Part shown: positions 1-7,224 of the stretch, one piece after another
Layout: each line of letters opens with the position of its first letter
Position numbering within the stretch: position 1 is the stretch's first letter
Origin: Acanthamoeba castellanii str. Neff
Lineage: Eukaryota; Discosea; Longamoebia; Acanthamoebidae
Assembly (NCBI RefSeq): GCF_000313135.1
Contig: NW_004457316.1
Location: 7,232-19,218 of the forward strand
DNA length: 11,987 nt
Reading direction: 5' to 3'
The notes under the pieces: model-generated
What the model saw: only the letters and a program-made list of their open reading frames with translations
Databases searched by the model: none
Told to the model about the DNA's origin: nothing
Translations under genes and position numbers: made by a program

Positions 1-115
1 TTTGCCTGCGTTTGGCGTTCCTGCGGCTTGGCCTGCCCCAGGAGCGCATTCGCCGACCGGCGCGTAGAGGAAGTTGAAGAAGACGCAGACTCAACGACAG
101 ATGAGCGGAGAGACC

Positions 116-450
116 ATGCAGTTCTACGCAGAGTACGCGCCTTGTCGCTCGGTTGGCAGGATGCGGCAGGGAGCCCACCTGATCAGCTGGGACATACAGG
201 CTGAGACATCCACTGTCGTTCGCCAAGCTGGTGAAGATGTTGAACGAGCTCTTGGACATGGTCAACATCGACCTCTCGGAAGAGGGTATTGCGGTGCTCA
301 CGTTGGACGGTACGTGGTCTCCAACAACAACTAAGTTGCTCAATCAGCTCCACAATCTCACACCGCTCCGTGCTCTGCGAACGCAGCGGCGCAGGTGTTC
401 CTGCTGGAGGTTTCTCTTCGCGCCGACAAAGCGTTTCGAGTCTTCAAATG
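116..450 (+). CDS. Divergent sliding clamp (PCNA-like), N-terminal exons only
   Basis: Three exons splice in frame: 116-132, 200-309 and 387-450, with introns starting GTACGC and GTACGT and ending CAG. The joined 63 codons begin MQFYAEL and continue FAKLVKMLNELLDMVNIDLS, EEGIAVLTLD and VSLRADKAFRVFK. This follows the first beta-alpha-beta unit of PCNA: a Phe-x-Ala-x-Leu opening strand, a helix, an Asp-x-Ser-x-x-Gly-Ile turn, a hydrophobic strand ending in Leu-Asp, then Leu-Arg-x-Asp and an aromatic-rich strand. PCNA is the ring that tethers DNA polymerases to DNA and is usually about 260 residues, so about three quarters is missing. Exon 3 ends at a GTTCGT donor at 451, and no further clamp exon is readable downstream, where an opposite-strand exon lies. 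ATG 116 was chosen because it makes all three exons join in phase. The family call is from remembered consensus, and the protein is clearly divergent. A truncated pseudogene or an assembly break is likely. Confidence 0.5.
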
Positions 451-458
451 GTTCGTAC

Positions 459-785
459 CGGCTTGAGGAGTCCGTTGGTCTTGGACTCGTAGTCGCGCAG
501 ACCCTCTGTGACCTTCTCGACGTAGGCCGAGCGACTAAAGGCACGAAAGTGGGCACAGAGGGGTCCACGACAGGGATCGCTCGCATGGTCGTCGGTGATC
601 GGGCACATGGGAGGTATGGGGGTGCCTCCGATCATGCTGTCGCAGCACTGCTCCGGCGTGAAGTCGCCCTCGTCGAACCTGTCGTAGGCGTCGTCTCGCT
701 CCTCCTTGGGGGTGCAATGAAGATTGAGGTAACTCTCACAGGCAAAGCGAAAGGTAGTGAAGCCAGCGCCAGCGTTGCGAGACAT
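459..785 (-). CDS. Cys-rich hypothetical protein, probable first exon
   Basis: An open minus-strand exon of 109 codons runs from ATG 785 to a GTACGAAC donor at 458. The bases before the ATG are T-rich and then CAACATCAACATCATCAACA, which looks like a 5' leader. The protein has seven cysteines (about residues 16, 24, 47, 48, 61, 72 and 77), an acidic stretch (EERDDAYDRFDEGDF), then PEQCCDSM and a helical C-terminal part (AYVEKVTEGLRDYESK). I do not recognise the family. The paired cysteines suggest disulfides or metal binding, but no signal peptide is visible. An alternative reading starts at an AG near 738 and continues the segments upstream at 841-1107. The intron that would follow runs straight into the opposite-strand clamp exons, so no next exon is visible. 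Without splicing the frame reaches TGA four codons later, at 444-446. Confidence 0.4.
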
Positions 786-840
786 GTTGTTGATGATGTT
801 GATGTTGGATAACAATGAAAAAACAATCGTGTTTATGTAC

Positions 841-1107
841 TTCCTCGGCGTTCTTCTCGAGGTAGTCGCAGATCTCCTTGCTCCTCCTCGCCATCTCCTC
901 CTGCGGGGCCGAGACGTGGCATAGTAGTGGCTAGTTACGGAAGCCTTCCCAGAGAGATATCTTCTGTCGGGCGGTGCGAGGCTTGATGGAGTCGTTCGTC
1001 GCCTTCGCCAGCCAGTCCTTGAATGGCCCTCCCTTTTGAGACTCAGAGTCTTCTTGACGTAGTGGAGGTCGCGTCCCAGGAGGATCGCTACATGGAGGTT
1101 CGCCTGG
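841..1107 (-). other. Two open minus-strand segments, possible exons of unknown gene
   Basis: Two stretches look exonic on the minus strand. The first, 1107-939, follows a CCAG acceptor and reads a hydrophilic frame containing GGPFKDWLAKATNDSIKPRT and then KISLWEGF before a GTAACT donor. The second, 900-841, follows CCCCGCAG and reads EEMARRSKEICDYLEKNAEE, a charged helix, before a GTACAT donor. The natural frames of the two do not join in phase across the 38 bp between them (939 ends in phase 1, while the helix frame needs phase 0). They may therefore belong to different genes or carry a frame error. The second could splice to an AG near 738 in the next exon in phase. I recognise no family. 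Confidence 0.25.
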
Positions 1108-1167
1108 CTGGTCCTAGTGGTAGTGTAGTAGGTTACAACGCTGGCTGGAGCGGAAAGGTGTGCGTAC

Positions 1168-1852
1168 GTGTCAATGATGTAGACGTCAACGCCCTGACCG
1201 GCAGAGTTGTAGTTGTAGTTATCGTCAATCATGTCGATGCTGTGCGTATCAATACGATCCAAGTTCTGGATAGTGGGGGGTGATACACAGTGCAACGTTG
1301 GTACCATCGATGCTGCTTCAAGGTTCAACGGTTGCCATCACAGGTGGTGGGGTGGCCTTACCCAGATAACATCCTTCTGCAAATGGCACTTCTCTTCCTC
1401 ATTGACGTGCGCGATTTGATGCTCTTCAATAACGGAAACAGCAGGGTGAGTTCGCAGCTTCTGCGCCATACTGCACTCACCACAAGTGGCACGAACGTTA
1501 AGAAGTCAAAAGGGCAATGTGTCTAATACAGACAGGAGACGTGGTACGTACGCGGGCGAGAGCTTGGCGGAGATGGCGCGGAAGCTGTCGCCGATGACGT
1601 GCACGTTCTTCACCTCGCTGCCATCAGTCGTGGCAGCGAATGCAAGCTTCATCGCCTCTACAAGCGCCAAGACTGCGCTCACCGCACAACACCGGGCACA
1701 CAAACCGACATTATCGAAAAAGAACATTGAAACCGAAGGAGAAAGTGAACTGGAGGTACGTTGCGGGCGCGTGGTGTCGGGGCGGAAGAGTACGATGTAC
1801 TCGCCTTCGATGCGGTGCGCAGCGTTTTGAGCGACTTGGAGCGGGGCGAGTT
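1168..1852 (-). pseudogene. Subtilisin-family (S8) protease, prodomain and catalytic-Asp exon only
   Basis: Four exons join in phase: 1852-1760, 1672-1552, 1470-1362 and 1265-1168. The first three give an inhibitor-I9 prodomain, with the strand IEGEYIVLFRP, the helix VIGDSFRAISAKLSPA and the ending THPAVSVIEEHQIAHV. The fourth reads NLDRIDTHSIDM, YNYNSAGQGVDVYIIDT. This is the start of a proteinase-K-like catalytic domain, with the catalytic Asp in IIDT. Family members usually have a prodomain of about 80-100 residues and a catalytic domain of about 280. Here the exons carrying the His (GHGTH) and Ser (GTSM) motifs are absent. After the GTACGC donor at 1167 the minus strand holds unrelated sequence. 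No signal-peptide exon with an ATG is visible upstream, since the stop of another frame lies at 1896. Each splice is clean, so the remnant looks recent. A rearranged gene fragment or an assembly join are both possible. Confidence 0.75.
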
Positions 1853-1895
1853 CTATGACAGAAAGGGGAAAACAACACGTGAGTGGCACGCTCTT

Positions 1896-2283
1896 CTACG
1901 CTGTCCACTTTGCCATGAGTGCTGGTGACATGGATCTGGCACCCTTCTGGAGCTGCACTGAGGTGAGCACCCACGCCTGCACCACAAAGAAGGTCTTGAA
2001 AGCTGTGATGAGTTCTGGCAGCTGCTTGATGATATGATCCAGTGAATTGGTGTGTTTGCTCAGATTGAGGTTCAACAGCATGTGCAAAGTGATTGATGGG
2101 GTTGACCATGTTGCCTGATTTGGCCAGCACAACCTTGGCATAGTTGAGACATGAATGGTAGATGGAGAGGAAGAAATCACTCAGCAGTGGGGTGATCTTT
2201 ACCACCAGATGATCCTGCCACAGCTGACTCATGATGGCAAAATCCTGGACAGTCTGGATGCACTGCTTAGGCGCCAACGACAT
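1896..2283 (-). pseudogene. Unrecognised helical protein, C-terminal part with one-base frame break
   Basis: From ATG 2283 an open frame reads QTVQDFAIMSQLWQDHLVVK, then LLSDFFLSIYHSCLNYAKVV and MVNPINHF (near 2093). The same kind of sequence then continues one frame over as LHMLLNLNLSKHTNSLDHII and ELITAFKTFFVVQAWVLTSV, ending MAKWTA with TAG at 1896-1898. Both halves use similar codons and look like continuous amphipathic helices, while the off-frame continuation after 2093 looks unlike a protein. A single-base insertion or deletion at CACTTTGCAC is the simplest explanation, as there is no room for an intron. The piece has more AT-rich codons (CAT, AAT, TCA) than the other genes here and no visible introns in about 390 bp. 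I do not recognise the family. The true start may lie further upstream, through an acceptor near 2270. Confidence 0.45.
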
Positions 2284-2382
2284 GGTTGTTGTCACATGCA
2301 ACAGCAAAATTCATGTGTCTCCATTGTCATCATCTTGTCTCACCCTTGGTCTATTAAAGCAAACATGCCACCCAAGAAGGCG

Positions 2383-2468
2383 ACCACCACCACCCACCAC
2401 CACCACCCACCACCACCCACCACCACCACCACCCACCACCACCACCCACCACCACCACCACCACCACT
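2383..2468. repeat. CCA/ACC microsatellite-like block
   Basis: About 86 bases are built almost only from CAC and CCA units, with regular extra C bases (CCACC-CACCA). All plus frames stay open through it and give runs of Thr, His and Pro, while the minus strand gives Val, Gly and Trp. The frame-independent openness means it cannot be used as evidence of coding. The stretch 2310-2562 around it holds no gene I can support. Confidence 0.9.
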
Positions 2469-2562
2469 ACGACCGCCAGCTGGTGGTCTTCTTTCGGCGG
2501 CACTCGCGCTCGTGGGAGCCTGTCGGTGTGCATCACGGGCTTCTTCATGCTTGCATGGGCGC

Positions 2563-2847
2563 TCAACCCGAGTGGAGGTTGGTCAAGGTGCCCCCAGTCT
2601 TGCGATGGCCCAACCGCATGGCGAGCAGGCCCGGCAGCACGATGTCGACAGTCCAGTCGCACTCCCAACCCTGCACTGGTGCGTGTGTGCGTGTGCGTGT
2701 GCATGTGCCTAAGCAAGAACGTGGCAATCAATGAATTCAAAAGGTCTGAACGCACCATTGTTGAAAATCTAGTGCTGACACTCGAACCAGGCAAAGATCA
2801 CCGTCAGCACACTCGCCCCGCCGGTCACCAGCCCGCCATGCGCCATC
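2563..2847 (-). other. Membrane-protein-like minus-strand segments with an SPP-like DIVLPGLL motif
   Basis: After a GTACAG acceptor at 2848 the minus strand reads MAHGGLVTGGASVLTVIFAW, a hydrophobic helix, until about 2780. After a CACCAG acceptor at 2676 it reads QGWECDWTVDIVLPGLLAMR and then LGHRKTGG, with a stop at 2563-2565. A donor at 2779 and this acceptor join the two in phase over a 103 bp intron. DIVLPGLL resembles the catalytic GxGD segment of signal peptide peptidases (GLGDIVLPGLL-type), but the two glycines before Asp are missing (WTVD). The alternative is an unrelated multi-pass protein. The gene's ends are not visible, and a CA/GT repeat (2679-2707) borders the second segment. 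Confidence 0.3.
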
Positions 2848-2958
2848 CTGTACCCGGCACATTTTTTGTAAGCTTCGTATCAGCCGTGTGCCATGCCGCT
2901 GCACGTGTGTCGCGTGCTGTGTGTGCATTGTGTGGTCGGGTTGAGAGGTTACGAGCGC

Positions 2959-3060
2959 ATGACAAAGGGCGACGACATCGAAGTTGAGGAGGAGGAAGAG
3001 AAGGTAGAAGCAGCAGAAGAAGAAGAGGCCAGGGAGAGGAGACCTCTGCTTTCTATGCGG
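2959..3060 (+). other. Acidic open segment, possible exon
   Basis: From ATG 2959 the plus strand encodes 34 residues, MTKGDDIEVEEEEEKVEAAE and then a Glu-rich stretch ending RERRPLLSMR. A GTACGC donor follows immediately at 3061. The composition would suit a cytosolic loop or linker. The opposite strand of the same stretch is also open and gives a Leu/Phe-rich helix ending NFDVV, because GAA/GAG repeats read as Phe/Leu in antisense. Which strand is coding cannot be settled from sequence alone. No acceptor is visible before the next plus-strand open piece at 3096. Confidence 0.25.
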
Positions 3061-3095
3061 GTACGCACTTGCATGCGCGCGTTTGATTGTGCACC

Positions 3096-3287
3096 ATGAC
3101 ACTCACAACCACACACGCACCACTACACGCCGCACACACACGATATGGAATGGGACTGCTGGCGTCGTTTGTGGCGGTGATGACATATCGGATGGCGCAG
3201 CTGGGGCTGCTCTACATCATGCTGTTGACGCTTGGCGCGCTGGCGCTGCTGGGCCTGTGGCATGGCGAGCTCCTCAAGCTGTGGCGT
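3096..3287 (+). pseudogene. Signal peptide peptidase-like C-terminal membrane segment
   Basis: The plus strand reads YGMGLLASFVAVMTYRMAQL, then GLLYIMLLTLGALALLGLWH and GELLKLWR. The pattern of two hydrophobic helices followed by Gly-Glu-Leu-x-x-Leu-Trp matches the last two helices of signal peptide peptidases (intramembrane aspartyl proteases of the presenilin fold). In that family the second helix carries a conserved Pro-Ala-Leu before Leu-Tyr. Here the place is taken by Leu-Gly-Leu (QLGLLYIM), so the active-site motif is lost. No YD or GxGD exon lies upstream on this strand, and no AG acceptor is seen just before the segment, so it reads from ATG 3096 through a Thr/His-rich leader. A decayed gene fragment is the best reading. 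A family call from about 50 residues is tentative. Confidence 0.4.
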
Positions 3288-3289
3288 CT

Positions 3290-3396
3290 GATCTCCACAC
3301 TGAACATATTGTTACATGGACTCTCAACATCTTGCGCAAAAAGTGCCCGCACGTATACATTGGGCTGACGGGAATTGGAAGATCTCCACACTGAAC
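3290..3396 (+). repeat. 16-bp direct repeat, 91 bp apart
   Basis: GATCTCCACACTGAAC occurs at 3290-3305 and again at 3381-3396. The bases after it are also alike (ATATTGTTACATGG against TTCCTCATTCCATG). The two copies read ISTLNILLHG and ISTLNFLIPCG in different plus frames. This looks like a small local duplication just after the peptidase-like segment. Confidence 0.7.
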
Positions 3397-3477
3397 TTCC
3401 TCATTCCATGTGGGCAGTTGGGTGTTGGTGAGTGTTGGGCGAAATGTTGTTGTTTTTTTTGGTTGCACATTGTACAG

Positions 3478-6400
3478 TCAACTGTGGACAGCTTCAGCAG
3501 GCACATGGCTCTTCAGTAGTAGCTCCTGGTTGTTGACATAAGAGAAGAAATGAGGCCCAACACGGAGAGAGCGCAATGTATGCTGTTGAAGGTACATGAC
3601 GGGTTGTACCCTGCAATCTGGCAGCGCATTGACGACCTTGACTGTATGTCCCCTGCGCTGCAGTCCTGTGACGAGTTCACCAAGCAGGAACGCTCCTGAC
3701 ACATCTGTGATGGTGGCTCCTTTCATGTCCACTTCAATGGCCGTGGGTGACATGACGTGTGCCTCTACGCTTTCGTTGTTCTCGTTGTGGCACTCAGCAG
3801 CACCTGCACCGGTGCCACGAACCAACGATCAGATCACAACGCCGGCAGCTAGAGAGGCGCGGGGAGGACAGAGAAAAAAAGGGTAGGGTCGTACCACCGT
3901 TGAGTGCGTCGTCAAGATCGATTTGCATTTGCTGAACCCTCATGCCGCCCAAGAAGTCCACCTGACCGCCCAAGCTGACCCTTACCAGCCGCTTGCCCGC
4001 CTCCGCAATTTCATCCTGTTGTTGGTTGTTGTTGTTGTTGGTTGTTGTTGTTGTTGTTGTTGCCCAACAAGAGATAGTCGCGTGAGCGCCGTTCATGAAC
4101 ACGCAGAGGACAACAAGCAACACAAGACACGAGAGCAATCCTGCTACGCACATTTCGAATGCAGTACTGAAGCGATGGTCGGGGCATGGATCCCCCTCGA
4201 TGATAGAGGTTGAGAGCCAAGGAGCTCGTCAGCCCCATGGCAACACCCACAACCAGGTCCGCGGCCAGCATGCCCGCCACAGTAATGCCCACTGGGAGCA
4301 ATGCTTCCGGTTTGCGCATTGCCCAGATCTGCTTCATTTCGTCCACGTCGATCTGTTGTTGCACAAATCGCCGCACACGCACGCGAAGAAACAATATATA
4401 GGCAGGTGAAGAGGATGAGGGATCAAGCAGTTCTGCTAACAAGCATTATTGGGGAGGCAAAGCAAATTATTCAAAGGTGTGATGGTACATACCATTCGCG
4501 TGCTGACGGCAAGCAGTACGCCGGCCAGGGTGGGAACGGGGATGTGCTGGAACACGTCCGAAAGGAGCGCCGTCGAGATGAGCATCAGGCCGGACATGGA
4601 CAGGGCAACCCTTCGCGTCTTTCCGCCAGCAAGGACCGACAGAGAGGACCTCGCGATGACGCTGGTTGCCGGCATGCCACCCAGCATGCCGCAGGCCATG
4701 TTCGCCGCACCCTGGCCGACGAGCTCCTGGTTGGGATCAAACCCGCGCCGCGCTTTGGCCAGCTTGTCGACAGCCCCGCAGGACAGCAAGCTCTCGAGTG
4801 AGCCGATAGCGAACTGTTGTTTGTTTGGGGGGGGGCACAAGGAGAACAAGTGTGTGATGAGAATCCGCGACCCAACTGTGCACCACGCCTTTGAGCCAAA
4901 GGGGATGGGGAAGAAGGGTTTTAGGGGTCGAGAGAGCGTACGAAGAGAGCCGAGAGTGCGGCAATGTGCGCGGTTTCGCCGAGGGACGGAAGCGAAGGCA
5001 TGGTGATCGAAGTGAAGATCGCCGGCAGCGGTTCGATCATCTCCACCCCGGGCATCTGGAGGACGCCCTGCAGGGTGGACGTGATGGCCACGGCCACCAT
5101 GACGGCGGGCAACTTAGCCGCCAGTTTGGTGCGGTTAAGGCCCATGGTGATACCCACAGTGAGCGCGGCCAAACCTGGTACGTACCAACAAAGTGCGAGA
5201 CGTCAGCCAATTGGCAAGAGAGAGAGAGAATGGAGGCCCATGTGAATCATCGTCAGGGCGTGTACCAAGAGATGGAAGAGAAATGAGGTTCGCTTGCTCA
5301 GCGGCAAGGGTTGATGCCAGCTCCATCGACGAATCTGCGGCCGCTGAGAACAAATGCGGCATGTTGAGCCGGATGGTTTCCATGTTGAGGGTATGGACGC
5401 CCAGAGCGCGCGGCAACTGGGCAGTGATGATGAGCGCCCCTACACGCACACATTATAATATATGGAGGTTGGCCAAATAAGAAGAAGAAGAAGAAGAAGA
5501 GCTTAAAGTTGTGGAACTTTCCCGTGAGTGGCGGCGGAGGCATACCAATTCCAGTCATGAATCCGGTCATCACGGGTGCTGGAGTCAGCTTGACAATGCC
5601 GCCCAGCTTCAGAGCGCCCGTGGTCATCTGCATGGCGCCACAGCATATGGTCGCGATCGCCAAGCCGGCCAGGCCATGGTCCCTCACCGCATTGGCCACA
5701 AGCTGCACGACAACAAGTCTCACATGTCAGCATTGAAAACGTCAAAGTGTAATAATAAATGAAATAAATGAAAATAAATAGCAAGCAAGCAGATGATACC
5801 ATCGACATGGCGGCAGCAGGTCCTGTGATTGATAATCTTGAACCGCCAAGAGCGGCCGCGGTGGCGCCAGCCACCACACCGGTGAGTATTCCGACCTGTC
5901 ACCACACGAGCGCCCGAGTTTAGGTTAACGTCCATTGCATTCCCTCCCTGTGAGTGAGCGACAACATGGAACGAGAGGAGATAGAGAAGAGGAGACGGGC
6001 GGACGCACCTCGGGCGGTACACCAGAACCAAGGGCGATGGCGAGGTTCAAGGGAATAGACACCATAGTCACGGACAGGCCGGCCATCAAGTCTTCCTTCC
6101 AGAATTGTTTCTGGTAGAGGAGGGAAGAGAAGTCAGTGCAAAGAGGCCTCACGGTGGTGTGTAAAAACAAACAAAATGCATTTGGGAGCGAAATTTTAAT
6201 GCTCTGTAGCGCAGCATGCGTCACTAGTCCACGCGTGGTTGGTGGGCTTTGATTTGCCGACCAATGAAAATTCAGAGATGCAGGCCGCTACACTGACCAT
6301 TGCGTCATCAGGTACAACAGGGCCGCAGGTTGCGGTGCCCAAAGCGGTGATGGTGCGGGGAAGAAGAACCTTGAAGATTTGCTTCCAGTCGGCCAGCAAG

Positions 6401-6966
6401 CTTGCGGGCACGACCTGGGTCAGTACCTGCTCGGCTCGAGGCAGCCGCTGCTGTCCCTCGTCGGCGTCGACCAGAGGCGGCGGGATGATGGCCGTGGCCG
6501 CGGCCAACGACGCAGGCGACCCGGGCACAGGGCTCGAGGAGACGTGTCGGGCCTGCGTCTGGGGCTGCTGTAGCAGCGTTCGAGAGACCAGGGAGCCGTG
6601 GGGGGTTGCTATGAGGGGAGTACTGGAGGCAGAAGTAGCAGTACTAGCCTTCGTCGCCGTGGAAGAGGCAGTAGTCGTGGGAGTTGTGGAAGAAGAAGAA
6701 GATGTGGATGAAGAGGTGTAGAAAGAGGCCGGCGGTCCCTTTCGTACTCCCGAGGGCGCCGGCCCACGAAGTCGTGTGGTAACTCCTCGGGCCGGAGCAG
6801 TACCTCCTCCCGTGGTGGTGGTGGTGGTGGTGGTGGGGGTGGTGATCAAGGAGGAGGCACCGCTACGCAGGTGATAGAGGCCGCGGCTGCCTGCTGCGCT
6901 CTGCCGCAGACCAACCACGCTTCGTGCAGCCTGTTGCCTCCGTAGGACAGACGTACCGCGCAGCAT
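3478..6966 (-). CDS. SulP-family anion transporter with STAS domain and presequence-like N-terminus
   Basis: Ten exons join in phase: 6966-6370, 6110-6009, 5895-5800, 5702-5546, 5439-5266, 5174-4942, 4813-4493, 4352-4152, 4015-3895 and 3803-3478. They give 2328 nt, or 775 residues plus stop. SulP proteins move sulfate, bicarbonate or other anions across membranes. The transport core starts at about residue 200 (FWKEDLMAGLSVTMVSIPLN) and contains LGGSRLSITGPAAAM, AGLAIATICCGAMQMTTGAL, FMTGIGALIITAQLP, AIGSLESLLS and FDPNQELVGQGAANMACGML, followed by GGMPATSVIARS. It ends with a last helix after MRKPEALLPVG. These resemble bacterial-type SulPs more than animal SLC26. Residues from about 628 form a STAS domain (VRVSLGGQVDFLGG; ATITDVSGAFLLGELVTGL), a regulatory domain of the family. 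The first 166 residues have many Arg and no Asp or Glu, then Thr/Ser runs, which looks like a mitochondrial presequence with a linker. The ATG at 6966 opens that region; the frame extends upstream only to a TTG. Exon 5 contains a short stretch (EQANLISLPSLG) that may be spliced differently. Confidence 0.9.
4016..4061. repeat. TTG/CAA triplet repeat abutting a splice acceptor
   Basis: On the minus strand this is a run of CAA triplets broken by CCAA. It ends directly in the CAG acceptor of the ninth exon of the transporter gene, so it occupies the place of a pyrimidine tract. If it were retained it would encode Asn, Thr or Gln runs depending on frame. Confidence 0.85.
5479..5501. repeat. AAG/CTT triplet repeat in a transporter intron
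   Basis: About seven GAA/AAG triplets lie within the intron between the fourth and fifth transporter exons (5545-5440). On the coding strand they read CTT/TCT and could help acceptor recognition. They do not lie in an exon. Confidence 0.85.
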
Positions 6967-7224
6967 GCTCTCGTCGCAAGGGCTCAATCAACAACACACT
7001 GGAGGAGCACCACCACGACCGCCGCGGCCAAACTGCGCACGAAGAGGGAGAACGGGAAAGGCGAAACGGACTTTGCCGGCGTTGTGTCGTCCGGCCCTGC
7101 CATCACTGAATTTCTATTGGACCACACCATCTTGTCGACGCCGTGCAGACCACACAGAAGCTTCCGTCGCTCTTTTCGCTGGCAGAAGCCGCTGCCCAGA
7201 ATCGTCGGTGCTGAGCGCAACACT
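6967..7224 (-). promoter_or_regulatory. Gap between the RCC1-BTB gene and the transporter gene
   Basis: These 258 bases must hold the 3' end of the upstream minus-strand gene and the promoter and 5' leader of the transporter. I see no clear TATA box or polyadenylation signal on the minus strand. Longer open frames cross it on both strands, but none has protein-like composition or good exon borders. Confidence 0.4.

Noticed and set aside
5..67. Pro/Ala-rich plus-strand frame at the left edge, ending in TAG at 65-67
   Set aside because: It could be the end of an upstream gene, but about 20 codons of biased composition are not enough to support it.
231..812. 193-codon plus-strand frame beyond the clamp exons
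   Set aside because: It is coding-like only over the clamp's second exon (to 309). The rest crosses intron sequence and the antisense of the minus-strand exon at 459-785; the clamp's third exon is read in another frame.
444..1328. 294-codon minus-strand frame as one protein
   Set aside because: It strings together the subtilase Asp exon, introns with good GT..AG ends and the Cys-rich exon. The middle part is Arg/Ser/Thr-rich and not protein-like, so these are separate exons.
2383..2468. CRISPR-like or telomeric array
   Set aside because: The units are three-base microsatellite steps without spacers, and no telomere-type repeat is present.
2155..2734. Long plus-strand frames with His, Pro and Thr runs
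   Set aside because: They stay open only because the CCA repeat has no stop in any frame, and the flanks do not look like a protein.
6239..6721. 160-codon plus-strand frame
   Set aside because: It is antisense of the first transporter exon. The acidic tail is the complement of Ser/Thr-rich coding sequence.
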